DNA of 64,000 nucleotides from Halostella pelagica (GTDB lineage Archaea; Halobacteriota; Halobacteria; Halobacteriales; Natronoarchaeaceae). Below are positions 55,138 to 63,631 of the stretch, one piece after another; the stretch's first letter is position 1, and each line of letters begins with the position of its first letter. Both the position numbers and the translations under genes were made by a program. Location: assembly GCA_005954745.1 (NCBI GenBank), contig CP040678.1, positions 2,108,001 through 2,172,000 on the forward strand. The letters run 5' to 3'. The notes beneath the pieces were generated by a model, which had not been told where the DNA came from, made no database searches, and was given only the letters and a program-made list of their open reading frames with translations.

Positions 55138-56160
55138 ATGTCCGAGGACCACGAGCCGGCGGAGGACCACGAGCCGGAGCGCGAGGAGTTCTCTCACGAC
55201 CCTGTCGCCCACGCGGCGGTCCGGGCGGGGATGACAGTCGACGAACTCGTCGGGGAGTACGGCGACGCCGGGATCGGCGCGACGGATATGCACGAGGCCG
55301 TCGACGTGTACGCGGAGATGATCGGCGACGACGACGTGACCAACTTCTTCGGCCTCGCCGGCGCGATGGTGCCCGCCGGGATGCGCCGCATCGTCGCCGA
55401 CCTGATACGGGACGGCCACATCGACGCGCTGGTGACGACCGGTGCGAATCTCACCCACGACGCTATCGAGGCTATCGGCGGGAAGCACCACCACGGGCAG
55501 GTCCACGGCGAGGGGACCGAACGCGAACACGACGAACAGCTCCGGGACGAGGGCGTGGATCGCATCTACAACGTCTATCTTCCCCAGGAGCATTTCGCGC
55601 TGTTCGAGGACCATCTTCGCTCGCGAGTGTTCCCCGAGTGCGAGGGCGTGGTGAGCATTCAGCGACTCACCGAGGAACTCGGCCGGGCGAACGCCGCCGT
55701 CAACGAGGCCGAAGACGTCGACGAACGGCCGGGTATCGCCGCGACCGCGTACGAACACGACGTGCCGATCTACTGTCCCGCGGTCCAGGATTCCGTGCTC
55801 GGCCTCCAGGCGTGGATGTACTCCCAGACGAACGAGTTCTCGCTGGACGCGCTCGCCGACATGACGCCGCTGACCGACAAGGCGTTCGACGCCGAGAAGG
55901 CCGGCGCGATGGTCGTTGGCGGCGGCGTCCCCAAGAACTTCGTCCTCCAGACGATGCTCGTCGCGCCGGGCGCGTACGACTACGCTGTGCAACTGACGAT
56001 GGACCAGCCGAACACCGGCGGCCTCTCCGGTGCGACGCTCGACGAGGCGCGGTCGTGGGGGAAAATAGAGAAAGCGGGGCGCAACGCGAGCGTCTACGCC
56101 GACGCAACGATCACCCTGCCGCTGGTTGTCGCCGCCGCCCGCGAACGGGTCGGCGAGTAG
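55138..56160 (+). CDS. dhs: Deoxyhypusine synthase
   Basis: A 340-residue deoxyhypusine synthase, which transfers the aminobutyl group of a polyamine (spermidine, or agmatine in haloarchaea) to the lysine of aIF5A. The NAD-dependent barrel has VTTGANLTHDAIEAIGG and VVGGGVPKNFVLQ, and the catalytic lysine is K309 in EARSWGKIEK. An acidic N-terminal tail of about 20 residues is added. Its substrate aIF5A is encoded about 3 kb upstream on the same strand. Confidence 0.95.
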   Translation: MSEDHEPAEDHEPEREEFSHDPVAHAAVRAGMTVDELVGEYGDAGIGATDMHEAVDVYAEMIGDDDVTNFFGLAGAMVPAGMRRIVADLIRDGHIDALVTTGANLTHDAIEAIGGKHHHGQVHGEGTEREHDEQLRDEGVDRIYNVYLPQEHFALFEDHLRSRVFPECEGVVSIQRLTEELGRANAAVNEAEDVDERPGIAATAYEHDVPIYCPAVQDSVLGLQAWMYSQTNEFSLDALADMTPLTDKAFDAEKAGAMVVGGGVPKNFVLQTMLVAPGAYDYAVQLTMDQPNTGGLSGATLDEARSWGKIEKAGRNASVYADATITLPLVVAAARERVGE

Positions 56161-56272
56161 GGGCCGGACTAGCCGCCAGCGCCGGTGTTCCCGGGCTGAC
56201 GACCAGTCAAGCCCGGAAACCGTTCGGTTCGCTCATACGGGTACCTATCCCGCTCGCCGTCGAACCACTGGT

Positions 56273-56677
56273 ATGGCACAGTTCGACTTCGACGACCCGA
56301 CCGCCGGTCTATCGTCGGACGCCGACCGGACGCTCGTCGGCGACGAGGGGGCGGCGATACAACGGATGCGAGCGGTGAGTACGGTTCTCGACGACGCTAT
56401 CAGGGTCCCCGGAACCGACTTCCGCGTCGGCCTCGACCCGCTCGTCGGGATCCTTCCCGTCGCCGGTGATTCGGTGATGTTCGTGGTTTCGATGTACATC
56501 GTCCTCGAAGCCGCCAACCTCGGGGTTCCCGCACCGGTCGTCGCGAGGATGATCGCGAACATCGCCATCGACGCGGTGGTTGGCTCGGTCCCGCTACTCG
56601 GGACGCTGTTCGACGCCGCGTGGAAGGCGAACCGCCGGAACGTCCGCCTCGTCGAGGAACACGTCGACGCGGTGTAA
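56273..56677 (+). CDS. DUF4112-family membrane protein
   Basis: A 134-residue protein with the DUF4112 pattern: LDPLVGILPVAGDSVMFVVS, then IAIDAVVGSVPLLGTLFDAAW. It has about two or three membrane helices. Function is unknown, and the family is widespread in bacteria and archaea. It is the last gene on this strand before a convergent glycosyltransferase. Confidence 0.85.
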   Translation: MAQFDFDDPTAGLSSDADRTLVGDEGAAIQRMRAVSTVLDDAIRVPGTDFRVGLDPLVGILPVAGDSVMFVVSMYIVLEAANLGVPAPVVARMIANIAIDAVVGSVPLLGTLFDAAWKANRRNVRLVEEHVDAV

Positions 56678-56704
56678 CGGACCCGTCGGTCAAGACGCTC
56701 GCGG

Positions 56705-57397
56705 TTAGTAGTCCGTCGTCACCCGACCCCAATCGAGCCGCAAGTAGTGATACAGCGTTCCGGTCAGTCCCACGTCCGCGATCCGCCGGCCCGAACTCTC
56801 GACCAGCACTCTCGGACAGTACCCCGTCTCGGCGACCCTTCCGAGGCGACGACTGAACGCCGTGTCCTCGTTCGGAACGTCCGGAAATCCTCCTGCGTCG
56901 CGGTACGCCTCTCGATGCACGAAACAGTTGAATCCCGGCAGGACCGGGCGCAGAAGACGCGGGAAAACGTAGTTTATCGTCCACTCCATCGGCTTCGCCC
57001 GCCGCGGTCCGGTCAGTCGACAGCGCGAGGACGCTCCATCGAGTCCCTCGCGTTCGACGAAGCCAAGCATCGCGTCGAGATACTCCGGGCGGACGACGGT
57101 GTCGGCGTCGACGAACGCGAGCCAGTCGCCGCGGGCATGGGTTGCACCCAGATCGCGAGCGGGTCCGATCCCCCGCCCGTTCTGATGGTAGACGCGAGCG
57201 CCCTGCGCTTCGGCCACATCGACAGTGCAGTCATTGCTCTCGCCGTCGACGACGACGACCTCGTACGGTTCGTCGGTCTCTAACTCGCGGATGCTCGCGA
57301 GCGTCGCGGGAAGGTAGTCGGCCTCGTTGCGCGCCGGGACGACGAAACTCGCCGTCGGAGAGCAGTCGCTCGCTGTCGAGGCCCGTCCGTCGGCCAT
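56705..57397 (-). CDS. Family 2 glycosyltransferase
   Basis: A 230-residue GT-A fold glycosyltransferase. SFVVPARNEADYLPATLASI and VVVVDGESNDCT open the fold; LAFVDADTVV is the DxD motif. NEDTAFSRRLGR holds the catalytic acid region (ED). A membrane helix is not evident. The acceptor is unknown; cell-surface polysaccharide or N-glycan roles are possible. It is the last normal-composition gene before the AT-rich island. Confidence 0.85.
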   Translation of the reverse strand: MADGRASTASDCSPTASFVVPARNEADYLPATLASIRELETDEPYEVVVVDGESNDCTVDVAEAQGARVYHQNGRGIGPARDLGATHARGDWLAFVDADTVVRPEYLDAMLGFVEREGLDGASSRCRLTGPRRAKPMEWTINYVFPRLLRPVLPGFNCFVHREAYRDAGGFPDVPNEDTAFSRRLGRVAETGYCPRVLVESSGRRIADVGLTGTLYHYLRLDWGRVTTDY

Positions 57398-58042
57398 CGT
57401 TCGTCACTGCATCGGAGACGCTGTTAGTTCTTGCGTCGCTCCGGCTCTACCGCCGTCAGTTCCGGTGACAGCCGCACCGACACGAAAGATTATTATATAT
57501 GGCGGAGAAGGGGTACGTATCCGATGACGCTGGTCGTACCCGTACGCGCCTGATTCTCTCGACCGTCGTCCAGTGCCGCGACTGCTCCGATTCGACTCAC
57601 CTTCGATGTACACCAAAACCACGCGATCCGATTCAAGCACAGACTCCGAAACGCCGTCGTCCTCGACTCCCTCACCCGACGCTTCGACGCTCGACGGGTC
57701 GCCCGAAACTCGCTCCGCAAGCGACGACGCACCCGCGACGTTTTCACCGTTTCGCACGTCGAGACTGCCGAATACGACGGACGAAGACAACCAGGCGCTG
57801 CCGGACCCCGCCGACGCCTCGTCGGAACCGTGATAACGCGGAGGACCGTACGTCCGCCCGGCCGATGACGAGGGCACCGGACCGAGTCGGGGTGGCACCC
57901 GGCGGTGACGAACCCTATGAGTGCCGAGGCCCAACTATTACCGACTATTCATTTCTCTCGCTCATTCTGGAACAGTAGAATTCAGACGGCAACGCACAAC
58001 GTTAGTGCTGAACTCGAACGGATAGAAAATTGGCGATATTAA
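57398..58042. other. 645-base weakly coding junction before the accessory island
   Basis: There is no confident gene. Two opposed Ser/Thr-rich open frames share 57400-57980, and neither has a clear family. A TATTATATAT stretch at about 57490 is a possible promoter. GC content falls sharply near 57,980, marking the left edge of the AT-rich island. I see no tRNA or obvious attachment site. Confidence 0.5.
57606..57833 (+). CDS. Possible small Ser/Asp-rich disordered protein
   Basis: A 75-codon frame (MYTKTTRSDSSTDSETPSSS...) of acidic, Ser/Thr/Pro-rich composition. It may be a small disordered haloarchaeal protein or a chance frame; the opposite strand also has an open frame here. No domain or start signal supports it. 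Confidence 0.2.
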   Translation: MYTKTTRSDSSTDSETPSSSTPSPDASTLDGSPETRSASDDAPATFSPFRTSRLPNTTDEDNQALPDPADASSEP

Positions 58043-58777
58043 TCAGGGTAAGAATTCCTGCAAAATTTGGCTGGATGTGATTTCACCAACAGTCAGAGGT
58101 TCGATGAACAGACGAATTCCAGTCACAATCAAGATGAGTATTGCAAGACTAATTGCTGGTGAGAGAACGGTTCCAATGATACGCATCTCGGTTGTTTTGG
58201 GATAGTAATCGGCGTCCCTGTGTCGGAACCAGATTATTCCTGTAATCACTATTGAGGTTGCTGCGATAAGAAATTGCCCTGAAGAACGCGGGTAGCCGAG
58301 AATCGAGATTATCGCTAATCCTCCCCAGACGACGATGAGTAGCCAGAACGCTAGTTGTAGCTTCTCGACAGCCCACTTTCGACGCTTTTCGGCATACTTG
58401 ACGTAGCTTCCTCGGCGGTCATCGAATCGACTGAAGTCGAACAGGTGGCCCGAGAACTCCTGAATCGTCTCGGAGTATACCTCAAAATCATCATTGCTCT
58501 CGCTTATCAGGTCATCCAGTTCGTCGATTTTGTTTTGGAGTTGCTTGACTGTCTGGTCCTGTGTTTGGATGAAAGGTGCGCTGCTGTCCCGATACATCCG
58601 GGCTTCCTGAATCAGGTCGTAGAGGTACCGGCTGAGGCTGGACCCTTCATGTTCGGCTTCTTCCCACCATTCCTCTTTGTGCTGTTTGGCGGGGAAGAGT
58701 TCGGCTCTGGTCGTATTCTTGTGGAGCGTTTGGAAGTCCCGTTCGTCGCTGGGGCTGTCCGCAGATGTCTCTGTCAT
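58043..58777 (-). CDS. RHH-like domain fused to coiled coil and three membrane helices
   Basis: A 244-residue protein. Residues 24-62 (FPAKQHKEEWWEEAEHEGSS then LSRYLYDLIQEAR) closely match the small ribbon-helix-helix-like protein encoded just upstream. Residues 68-105 are predicted coiled coil. Three membrane helices follow at about 142-161, 168-184 and 200-224. It has a GGAGGT ribosome site before the ATG. The layout suggests a membrane-bound protein with a cytosolic DNA-binding or dimerisation domain. No family function is known to me; it may be an island accessory, toxin or sensor component. AT-rich codon use matches the Hachiman genes. Confidence 0.65.
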   Translation of the reverse strand: MTETSADSPSDERDFQTLHKNTTRAELFPAKQHKEEWWEEAEHEGSSLSRYLYDLIQEARMYRDSSAPFIQTQDQTVKQLQNKIDELDDLISESNDDFEVYSETIQEFSGHLFDFSRFDDRRGSYVKYAEKRRKWAVEKLQLAFWLLIVVWGGLAIISILGYPRSSGQFLIAATSIVITGIIWFRHRDADYYPKTTEMRIIGTVLSPAISLAILILIVTGIRLFIEPLTVGEITSSQILQEFLP

Positions 58778-58783
58778 ACTAGA

Positions 58784-58817
58784 ACCTCCGAATAGTCATT
58801 AGGTTGTTAGGTTAATG
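58784..58817 (-). promoter_or_regulatory. Ribosome site and candidate RHH operator
   Basis: Upstream of the membrane-RHH gene there is a Shine-Dalgarno complement (58784-58789), then tandem TTAGGTT repeats at 58799-58805 and 58807-58813, eight bases apart, enclosed by CATTA...TAATG (58797-58801, 58813-58817). RHH dimers commonly bind tandem short repeats at such spacing, so one of the neighbouring RHH proteins may bind here. Confidence 0.4.
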
Positions 58818-58885
58818 ATATTACCGGTAAAAACGCGGTCTATGTCCCGGTTTCGGAGGAAAACGATGTTTCGGACTTCGCCGTC

Positions 58886-59089
58886 TCAGTCGTCGTTATG
58901 TCTCTGCCAGCGAGCTTCTTGAACGAGTTCGACCAGATAGCGACTCAGGCTGATTCCTTGTTCGTCGGCCTCTTGCTGCCATTGGCCTTTGTGCTGGCGG
59001 TGACAGTAGATATCTACGCTGGTCATCCCCTCGCCCAATCCCTTGTTGTCGTCCATCGGTCGACGGGGCGCTAATGGTGCATCAGTCAT
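58886..59089 (-). CDS. Small ribbon-helix-helix-like protein
   Basis: A 67-residue protein. The strand TSVDIYCHRQHKGQWQQEAD followed by the helix ISLSRYLVELVQEARWQRH has the layout of RHH DNA-binding proteins and strongly resembles the N-terminus of the downstream membrane protein. Similar small proteins occur beside integrases and in plasmids of haloarchaea. It is probably a regulator or antitoxin-like partner of the next gene. An alternative ATG lies eleven codons inside. Confidence 0.6.
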   Translation of the reverse strand: MTDAPLAPRRPMDDNKGLGEGMTSVDIYCHRQHKGQWQQEADEQGISLSRYLVELVQEARWQRHNDD

Positions 59090-59240
59090 CGAGAATCGTC
59101 ATTTAATTGCATGGCTATCAGGATATCAATGATACTGAATTGTTTATTTCGTGGTCTGTAATTATATTCAGCCCTGTCGGTGGTGGATGCACGAATTCCT
59201 GACCATCGGTATGCGAGATCCGTATCTCAGAAACAGAGAA

Positions 59241-61775
59241 TTATTCTTTTGTGTTTTCCTCTTTGGGAATCACGCCATTTCTGAGGAGGTGTCTTCGATA
59301 CACTGGTGAATGCTGACTCATCTGTTCGCGGAGAGATGAGCGAAGTTCATCTTCGTCATCAGACTCTGGTACATCTAAGTCTAAGGCAATCGAACGGTCA
59401 ATCCCCAGATCCATAAGTTGGAGTCGACCAGAGTCATACGATCCGCGTTCTAGCCGTTTATCAAAGTTCAGCATAAAGTAGTTCTCATAGTCGTCAATCT
59501 CTCCTAGAATATCACATAGGATTTTATAATATTTTACTAGCGCATAGCGAACGTCAGTATTAATTATTCTCATTAGTTCTTTGATGACTGAATTTATGTT
59601 GTCCTGCTCAAGTGCCTGCTTTCGCAATTCAATCATCTCACTATAGTTCCGCTCACTCAACCAATGATATGCTGTATATGAAAGATGATTGAAATTATAT
59701 GCGCGGGTTTCTTCAGCTGGTGTTGATTCAATTCCCTCCTCTGGATCAGCAACAAAATTGAAGATAATGTTTAGTCTTCGAGTGACTTGGAAGAAAGTTT
59801 CTCTGAGGTTATTAGTTTCCACTTCCCAAGGGCTTGGACTCGACAGGACATTCTCATACAATCTATTCTGTAGAACTGGATCGACTGTAGGATTCTTTTT
59901 GAGAATCTTCTCAGGAATCCCAAGCTTGGGAAGTCCTGAATCGAGCTTACTGACAATCTCTTCTGCTTCCCGTTCCTGAACCCCCTTTTGTCTAAGGTAT
60001 GGCTTGACAGATTCTCGATCCTTGATATACCGATTTCGGAGTAGAATAGTAGTATATCTGAGCCCAGCGTCGTCGATTTCATTTGTGTTAGCTGTGGCTA
60101 TTTTCTCACGTAGTTCGTCTTGCTTTTCCAAAAGGGCACTAGAAGTGGCTGATGTCACTTCCTTTTCAACTGTTTTGTCAAGCTTCCCCTCAGACCACTC
60201 ATCATCTTCTCTGTCAATATAATAGATTGTCCCATAGAGTTTACTTCCGACTCGACCTACTCGACCAATGAGATTCTGCAGCTCGAAATCGGAGAGCGTT
60301 TTGTTTCTCCCCATCCCTGGATCAATTATGTACATCTTCTCTGCCGGGAGGTTCACTCCTTGTAGAAGCGTAGATGTGCATGCAATGGTGTCTAATTCTT
60401 CATTTCGGTATAGATTCTCGATCTCATCCCGAGCAATCTGAGGTACGCTAGCATGATGGAACGCTACACCACGCTGGATTGTGTCGACCAGTGCGTACTC
60501 CTTGTGAATCGAACGGCGGAGATATTCGAGAAGTCCTTCTGTTTCAGGGCTTGATTGGTTCGAGCGAGACTCAGCAATCCCTTCGGCCATATTTTCTGCT
60601 GCTGCCTGTGATTTCGCGTATACCAGTGATTGATCCTCGCGACCGAATGTCTCTATGAACTTCCTTATCGTCTGCTTTTTGTTAGTTTTTATAGTACTGT
60701 AACTTAGCCCAGTCGGTCGATCCACTTCGAGATTTAGGATACTTCCAGAAGCACTCTTTACCTCTACATCGATAACGTCGGAATATTTACGAAATGTAAA
60801 TCGCGCTTGGAGCTGGAAGACAGGATTAAAGATCGTCTTAATGTCCGACGCATCCCCGTGGACAATCTCTTCGAGGGCACTTGACGGATTATCAATAAAC
60901 GGACCTGCAGCGATAATTTGTGCATTTTGCCAAACTGACTCTAAGTTTTCAAGGACATTTTCGAATAGTGGTCCTCTTCCTCCGTCTTCCAATTGTTGTA
61001 TTTCATCAAGGAAAATCAAATCAATATCTACCTTGTCAGATTGCTCGTAATCAAATAATTGGAGACATCGCTCTGGAGTCAGTACGAGTAAAAAACTCTC
61101 GCCTGCGTCATCCAAGTGAGCGTTTGTTCGAACGTCTATCTGATCGCCGATTTCCTCTCTGAAGTCTGCACTAACTTCTGAAATCAATGCTCTCGAAGGA
61201 ACCAAATATATTGCCTGGAAAGTGTCATCATTAGTAACGCGGTGCTCAATATATCGGCGCATCAAGAACGATTTGCCAGAAGAAGTCGGACCTGAGAAAA
61301 CAACATACTTTTTGTCGAGATTGTTCCAAATCTGTTGCTGGAACCGAGTGAGCACAGTTCCGTCATCCAACCTATGGTACTCCTCTGCAGCGTCTAACTC
61401 GGCATCTAGAAGAGTTCCTTCAAAGTCCTGAATAGAGTCGACATCTTCTTTGGCAGTACCATCTGTAAGCGATTGAGCACTGGGTAGACTCCCTAAGCGT
61501 GACAGAACCGTATAGAGAAATTTGCGATACAACTGTCTCTGACCCTCATCTTGAGTGATATACAATAGAACTGCTGTGGCTAACGCCTTTTTTTGATGTT
61601 CATCATCGGGACTTCCAGCTAATACTGAACTCGCCCAAGCCGCTTTTTTCAATTCTTTATCACCAAGCTCTGGCGTGTACTCACTACCAATATCAGAGTA
61701 AAAGACGTGTTTTGTGAGCTCATCTAGTGTATGATTGAGAAAGTCAGCATCTGCAGCAGCATCATAAGTGCTCAT
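59241..61775 (-). CDS. hamB: Hachiman defence helicase HamB
   Basis: An 844-residue superfamily 2 helicase of the Ski2-like type. Walker A GPTSSGKS is at 162-169, motif Ia LVPSRALISEV near 191, motif Ib LTPERCL near 232, DEIQ at 257-260 (motif II), VYAKSQ near 385, TSTLLQGVNLP (motif V) near 467, and QNLIGRVGRVG (motif VI) at 500-510. It is preceded by a helical N-terminal domain of about 150 residues. In Hachiman, HamB senses damaged or unusual DNA and controls the HamA nuclease. Its ATG overlaps the hamA stop (ATGA). Confidence 0.88.
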   Translation of the reverse strand: MSTYDAAADADFLNHTLDELTKHVFYSDIGSEYTPELGDKELKKAAWASSVLAGSPDDEHQKKALATAVLLYITQDEGQRQLYRKFLYTVLSRLGSLPSAQSLTDGTAKEDVDSIQDFEGTLLDAELDAAEEYHRLDDGTVLTRFQQQIWNNLDKKYVVFSGPTSSGKSFLMRRYIEHRVTNDDTFQAIYLVPSRALISEVSADFREEIGDQIDVRTNAHLDDAGESFLLVLTPERCLQLFDYEQSDKVDIDLIFLDEIQQLEDGGRGPLFENVLENLESVWQNAQIIAAGPFIDNPSSALEEIVHGDASDIKTIFNPVFQLQARFTFRKYSDVIDVEVKSASGSILNLEVDRPTGLSYSTIKTNKKQTIRKFIETFGREDQSLVYAKSQAAAENMAEGIAESRSNQSSPETEGLLEYLRRSIHKEYALVDTIQRGVAFHHASVPQIARDEIENLYRNEELDTIACTSTLLQGVNLPAEKMYIIDPGMGRNKTLSDFELQNLIGRVGRVGSKLYGTIYYIDREDDEWSEGKLDKTVEKEVTSATSSALLEKQDELREKIATANTNEIDDAGLRYTTILLRNRYIKDRESVKPYLRQKGVQEREAEEIVSKLDSGLPKLGIPEKILKKNPTVDPVLQNRLYENVLSSPSPWEVETNNLRETFFQVTRRLNIIFNFVADPEEGIESTPAEETRAYNFNHLSYTAYHWLSERNYSEMIELRKQALEQDNINSVIKELMRIINTDVRYALVKYYKILCDILGEIDDYENYFMLNFDKRLERGSYDSGRLQLMDLGIDRSIALDLDVPESDDEDELRSSLREQMSQHSPVYRRHLLRNGVIPKEENTKE

Positions 61776-62743
61776 GCGCTTCCCTCCTCAGCTTCCGACT
61801 TTTCATCGGCGTCCGCTTCTCTGTCGAATAGGTGTCTTAGCCCAGGATCAATAGACACGAGCATTCGCTCACGAAAATCGTCCAGGCTGGGGACCGGCAA
61901 AAAGAGGAACAACAGATATGCCCGCCTTAGCCTGTCTGTTCCGTTGCCTACCTGTGTCTGAGTTTTCGACAGTGGGTCGATGTCCTCTAAGCGACTTTTG
62001 ATTTCCTCTCTGATCTTTTCATTATCTTTAGTAACATCTTCTACAGACCCCAAATCCCCATCCTCATAACATATAAATACGGGGTGTAGGATTGGGTATT
62101 GTCCTGGATCACTAACAAGAACCTCAGCCAAATAATCGAACTGCTCTGGCTCAAGGTTGTTAGTAAGATTCTTAGGAGCGACATTTAGTTCTTGAGTGAG
62201 ATACGTTTTCGACTGCTCCTCATGAAACTCTGAAATGCTGCTTACAGCTTCCCGAATCCCGTCTGTGATATTCCCATAAACTTTGGCTTCACCGATGCCG
62301 ATACATTCCTCATCTTTGAATTCTCCGAAGAAAAGGTTGTCACACCCATAAACCTCGTGACTGTAGCTTTGCTTATTCGATATTTTGTGTGATATCATCG
62401 GTATATCAAGGAACCCATCCGTAAGAAGAAATAGTAAGAATTCTCCAAGCGTCCCATCTTGGCGAAATTGCTTACCAATCCCAGCCATTTCTTGAGCTTT
62501 TATACTTGGAGACTTGCCGCTTTTTCGCAGACGTTCAACCTCTTTTTTAGAGAATACATAGTAGGCAAATCGATTCCGCAAGAATTTGCCTAACCCATCG
62601 AATGCGAATCCGGCTGGCTGTACCTGTACACAGTAATTTGTTAGGTGAATATTATCAACCTCATCAGTGTCAACTTCATAGACATATTCTCCGAGAGAAT
62701 CCTGGTCAATTACTGTAGCTTTGGACCAGTCGAATCCGCCCAT
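61772..62743 (-). CDS. hamA: Hachiman defence nuclease HamA (DUF1837)
   Basis: A 323-residue DUF1837/HamA protein. The nuclease-like core reads GEFLLFLLTDGFLDIPMIS (Glu101), GCDNLFFGEF (Asp135) and IGIGEAKVYG (Glu152, Lys154), a PD-(D/E)xK-like set. In Hachiman HamA degrades DNA once HamB releases it, protecting against phage by abortive clearing of DNA. A TATA-like TTAAGTAATT lies about 25-30 bases before the ATG, so hamAB likely has its own promoter. AT-rich codons indicate transfer. Confidence 0.88.
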   Translation of the reverse strand: MGGFDWSKATVIDQDSLGEYVYEVDTDEVDNIHLTNYCVQVQPAGFAFDGLGKFLRNRFAYYVFSKKEVERLRKSGKSPSIKAQEMAGIGKQFRQDGTLGEFLLFLLTDGFLDIPMISHKISNKQSYSHEVYGCDNLFFGEFKDEECIGIGEAKVYGNITDGIREAVSSISEFHEEQSKTYLTQELNVAPKNLTNNLEPEQFDYLAEVLVSDPGQYPILHPVFICYEDGDLGSVEDVTKDNEKIREEIKSRLEDIDPLSKTQTQVGNGTDRLRRAYLLFLFLPVPSLDDFRERMLVSIDPGLRHLFDREADADEKSEAEEGSA

Positions 62744-62837
62744 GTATCTGTCACTCTGTGCTATGGAATTACTTAATCCTTTATGATAGTTGAAAAGTAG
62801 CAGTGATAATTCGATTTCAGTTTATCGAGGGTGCAAG

Positions 62838-63548
62838 TCACACTGGTTGTGTTTCCTCTACTGCATCCGCTAAATCATCAAGAAACTCCGAGTTGTACTC
62901 CTCCTCGGTGTGGTTCACATTCCACAGCCCGGATTTTTGGATTTTCTTGCTCCGGCTATGGTAACCGAGCCAATCATCTGAGCGAGCGTCAACGGCCTCT
63001 CGCTGGTAGTTACTGAGGAGCGCAATCGTGTTTCGTTCGATGTAGGCCCGTTCACTCTCGGCGCTTGGCTCGTCGTCAACGTTCAACCAGAGGAACGGCA
63101 GGTCCCGAAGATAGTCGCTTACTCCCCGCTCCATCTCGAGTTCATCAAGTCGGCGTTCCCGCTTCGCGCTTGAGCCCTTGCCCCAATGAGGATACTCACC
63201 ATTCAGGGAATCACGCTCAACGAACGCTTCGCCGACTCGTTTCCGGAAGACGGAGCCTCGGTGGTTCCCGCCGCCTTCGTAGGTTCCCCGCTTTGCTCCG
63301 CGATGTGTTCTGAGTCGGTCCCAGAGCGAGGTACTGCTTCCCTCGGAGACTGCGTGAGTCCCGATGCGAGTAATCCGAAGCTGGTCGCCGGCGTCGCGGT
63401 GTTCGCCTGATGCAAAGAAGAAGTAGACGCCTCTGTCGGGCCAGTCCATATAGCCGGTACAGTCCTTGAGCTTCTGTTTCCCGCCGACGGTCTGCTCTAA
63501 CTCGTCAAGGAGTTCATAGAGTCGGGTAATATCCTCACGTCGTGCCAT
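62838..63548 (-). CDS. GIY-YIG-like nuclease family protein
   Basis: A 236-residue protein. WPDRGVYFFF (residues 36-45) matches the GIY strand, RITRIGTHAV (58-67) the YIG strand, LRTHRG the conserved Arg helix, GGGNHRGSVFRKRVG a family loop, and AYIERNTIALLSNY the catalytic Glu171. The order and spacing fit a GIY-YIG nuclease fold. I recall similar orphan proteins in bacterial genomes. It is 95 bases upstream of hamA on the same strand, so it may be an accessory of the defence island. Confidence 0.7.
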   Translation of the reverse strand: MARREDITRLYELLDELEQTVGGKQKLKDCTGYMDWPDRGVYFFFASGEHRDAGDQLRITRIGTHAVSEGSSTSLWDRLRTHRGAKRGTYEGGGNHRGSVFRKRVGEAFVERDSLNGEYPHWGKGSSAKRERRLDELEMERGVSDYLRDLPFLWLNVDDEPSAESERAYIERNTIALLSNYQREAVDARSDDWLGYHSRSKKIQKSGLWNVNHTEEEYNSEFLDDLADAVEETQPV

Positions 63549-63631
63549 CGTTGTTGCTTAGCATATGATTCTCAGGTACGTCCACAAAGAGTTTCGTTCT
63601 CTGAGTAGTCATTCAGAATAAGAATACACAA

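Noticed and set aside
54220-55992. 590-codon minus-strand frame over the Nif3-like and deoxyhypusine synthase genes
   Set aside because: Antisense shadow of two genes with conserved active sites.
57404-57934. 176-codon minus-strand frame in the junction
   Set aside because: Ser/Gly/Arg-rich, no family, conflicts with an equally weak frame on the other strand.
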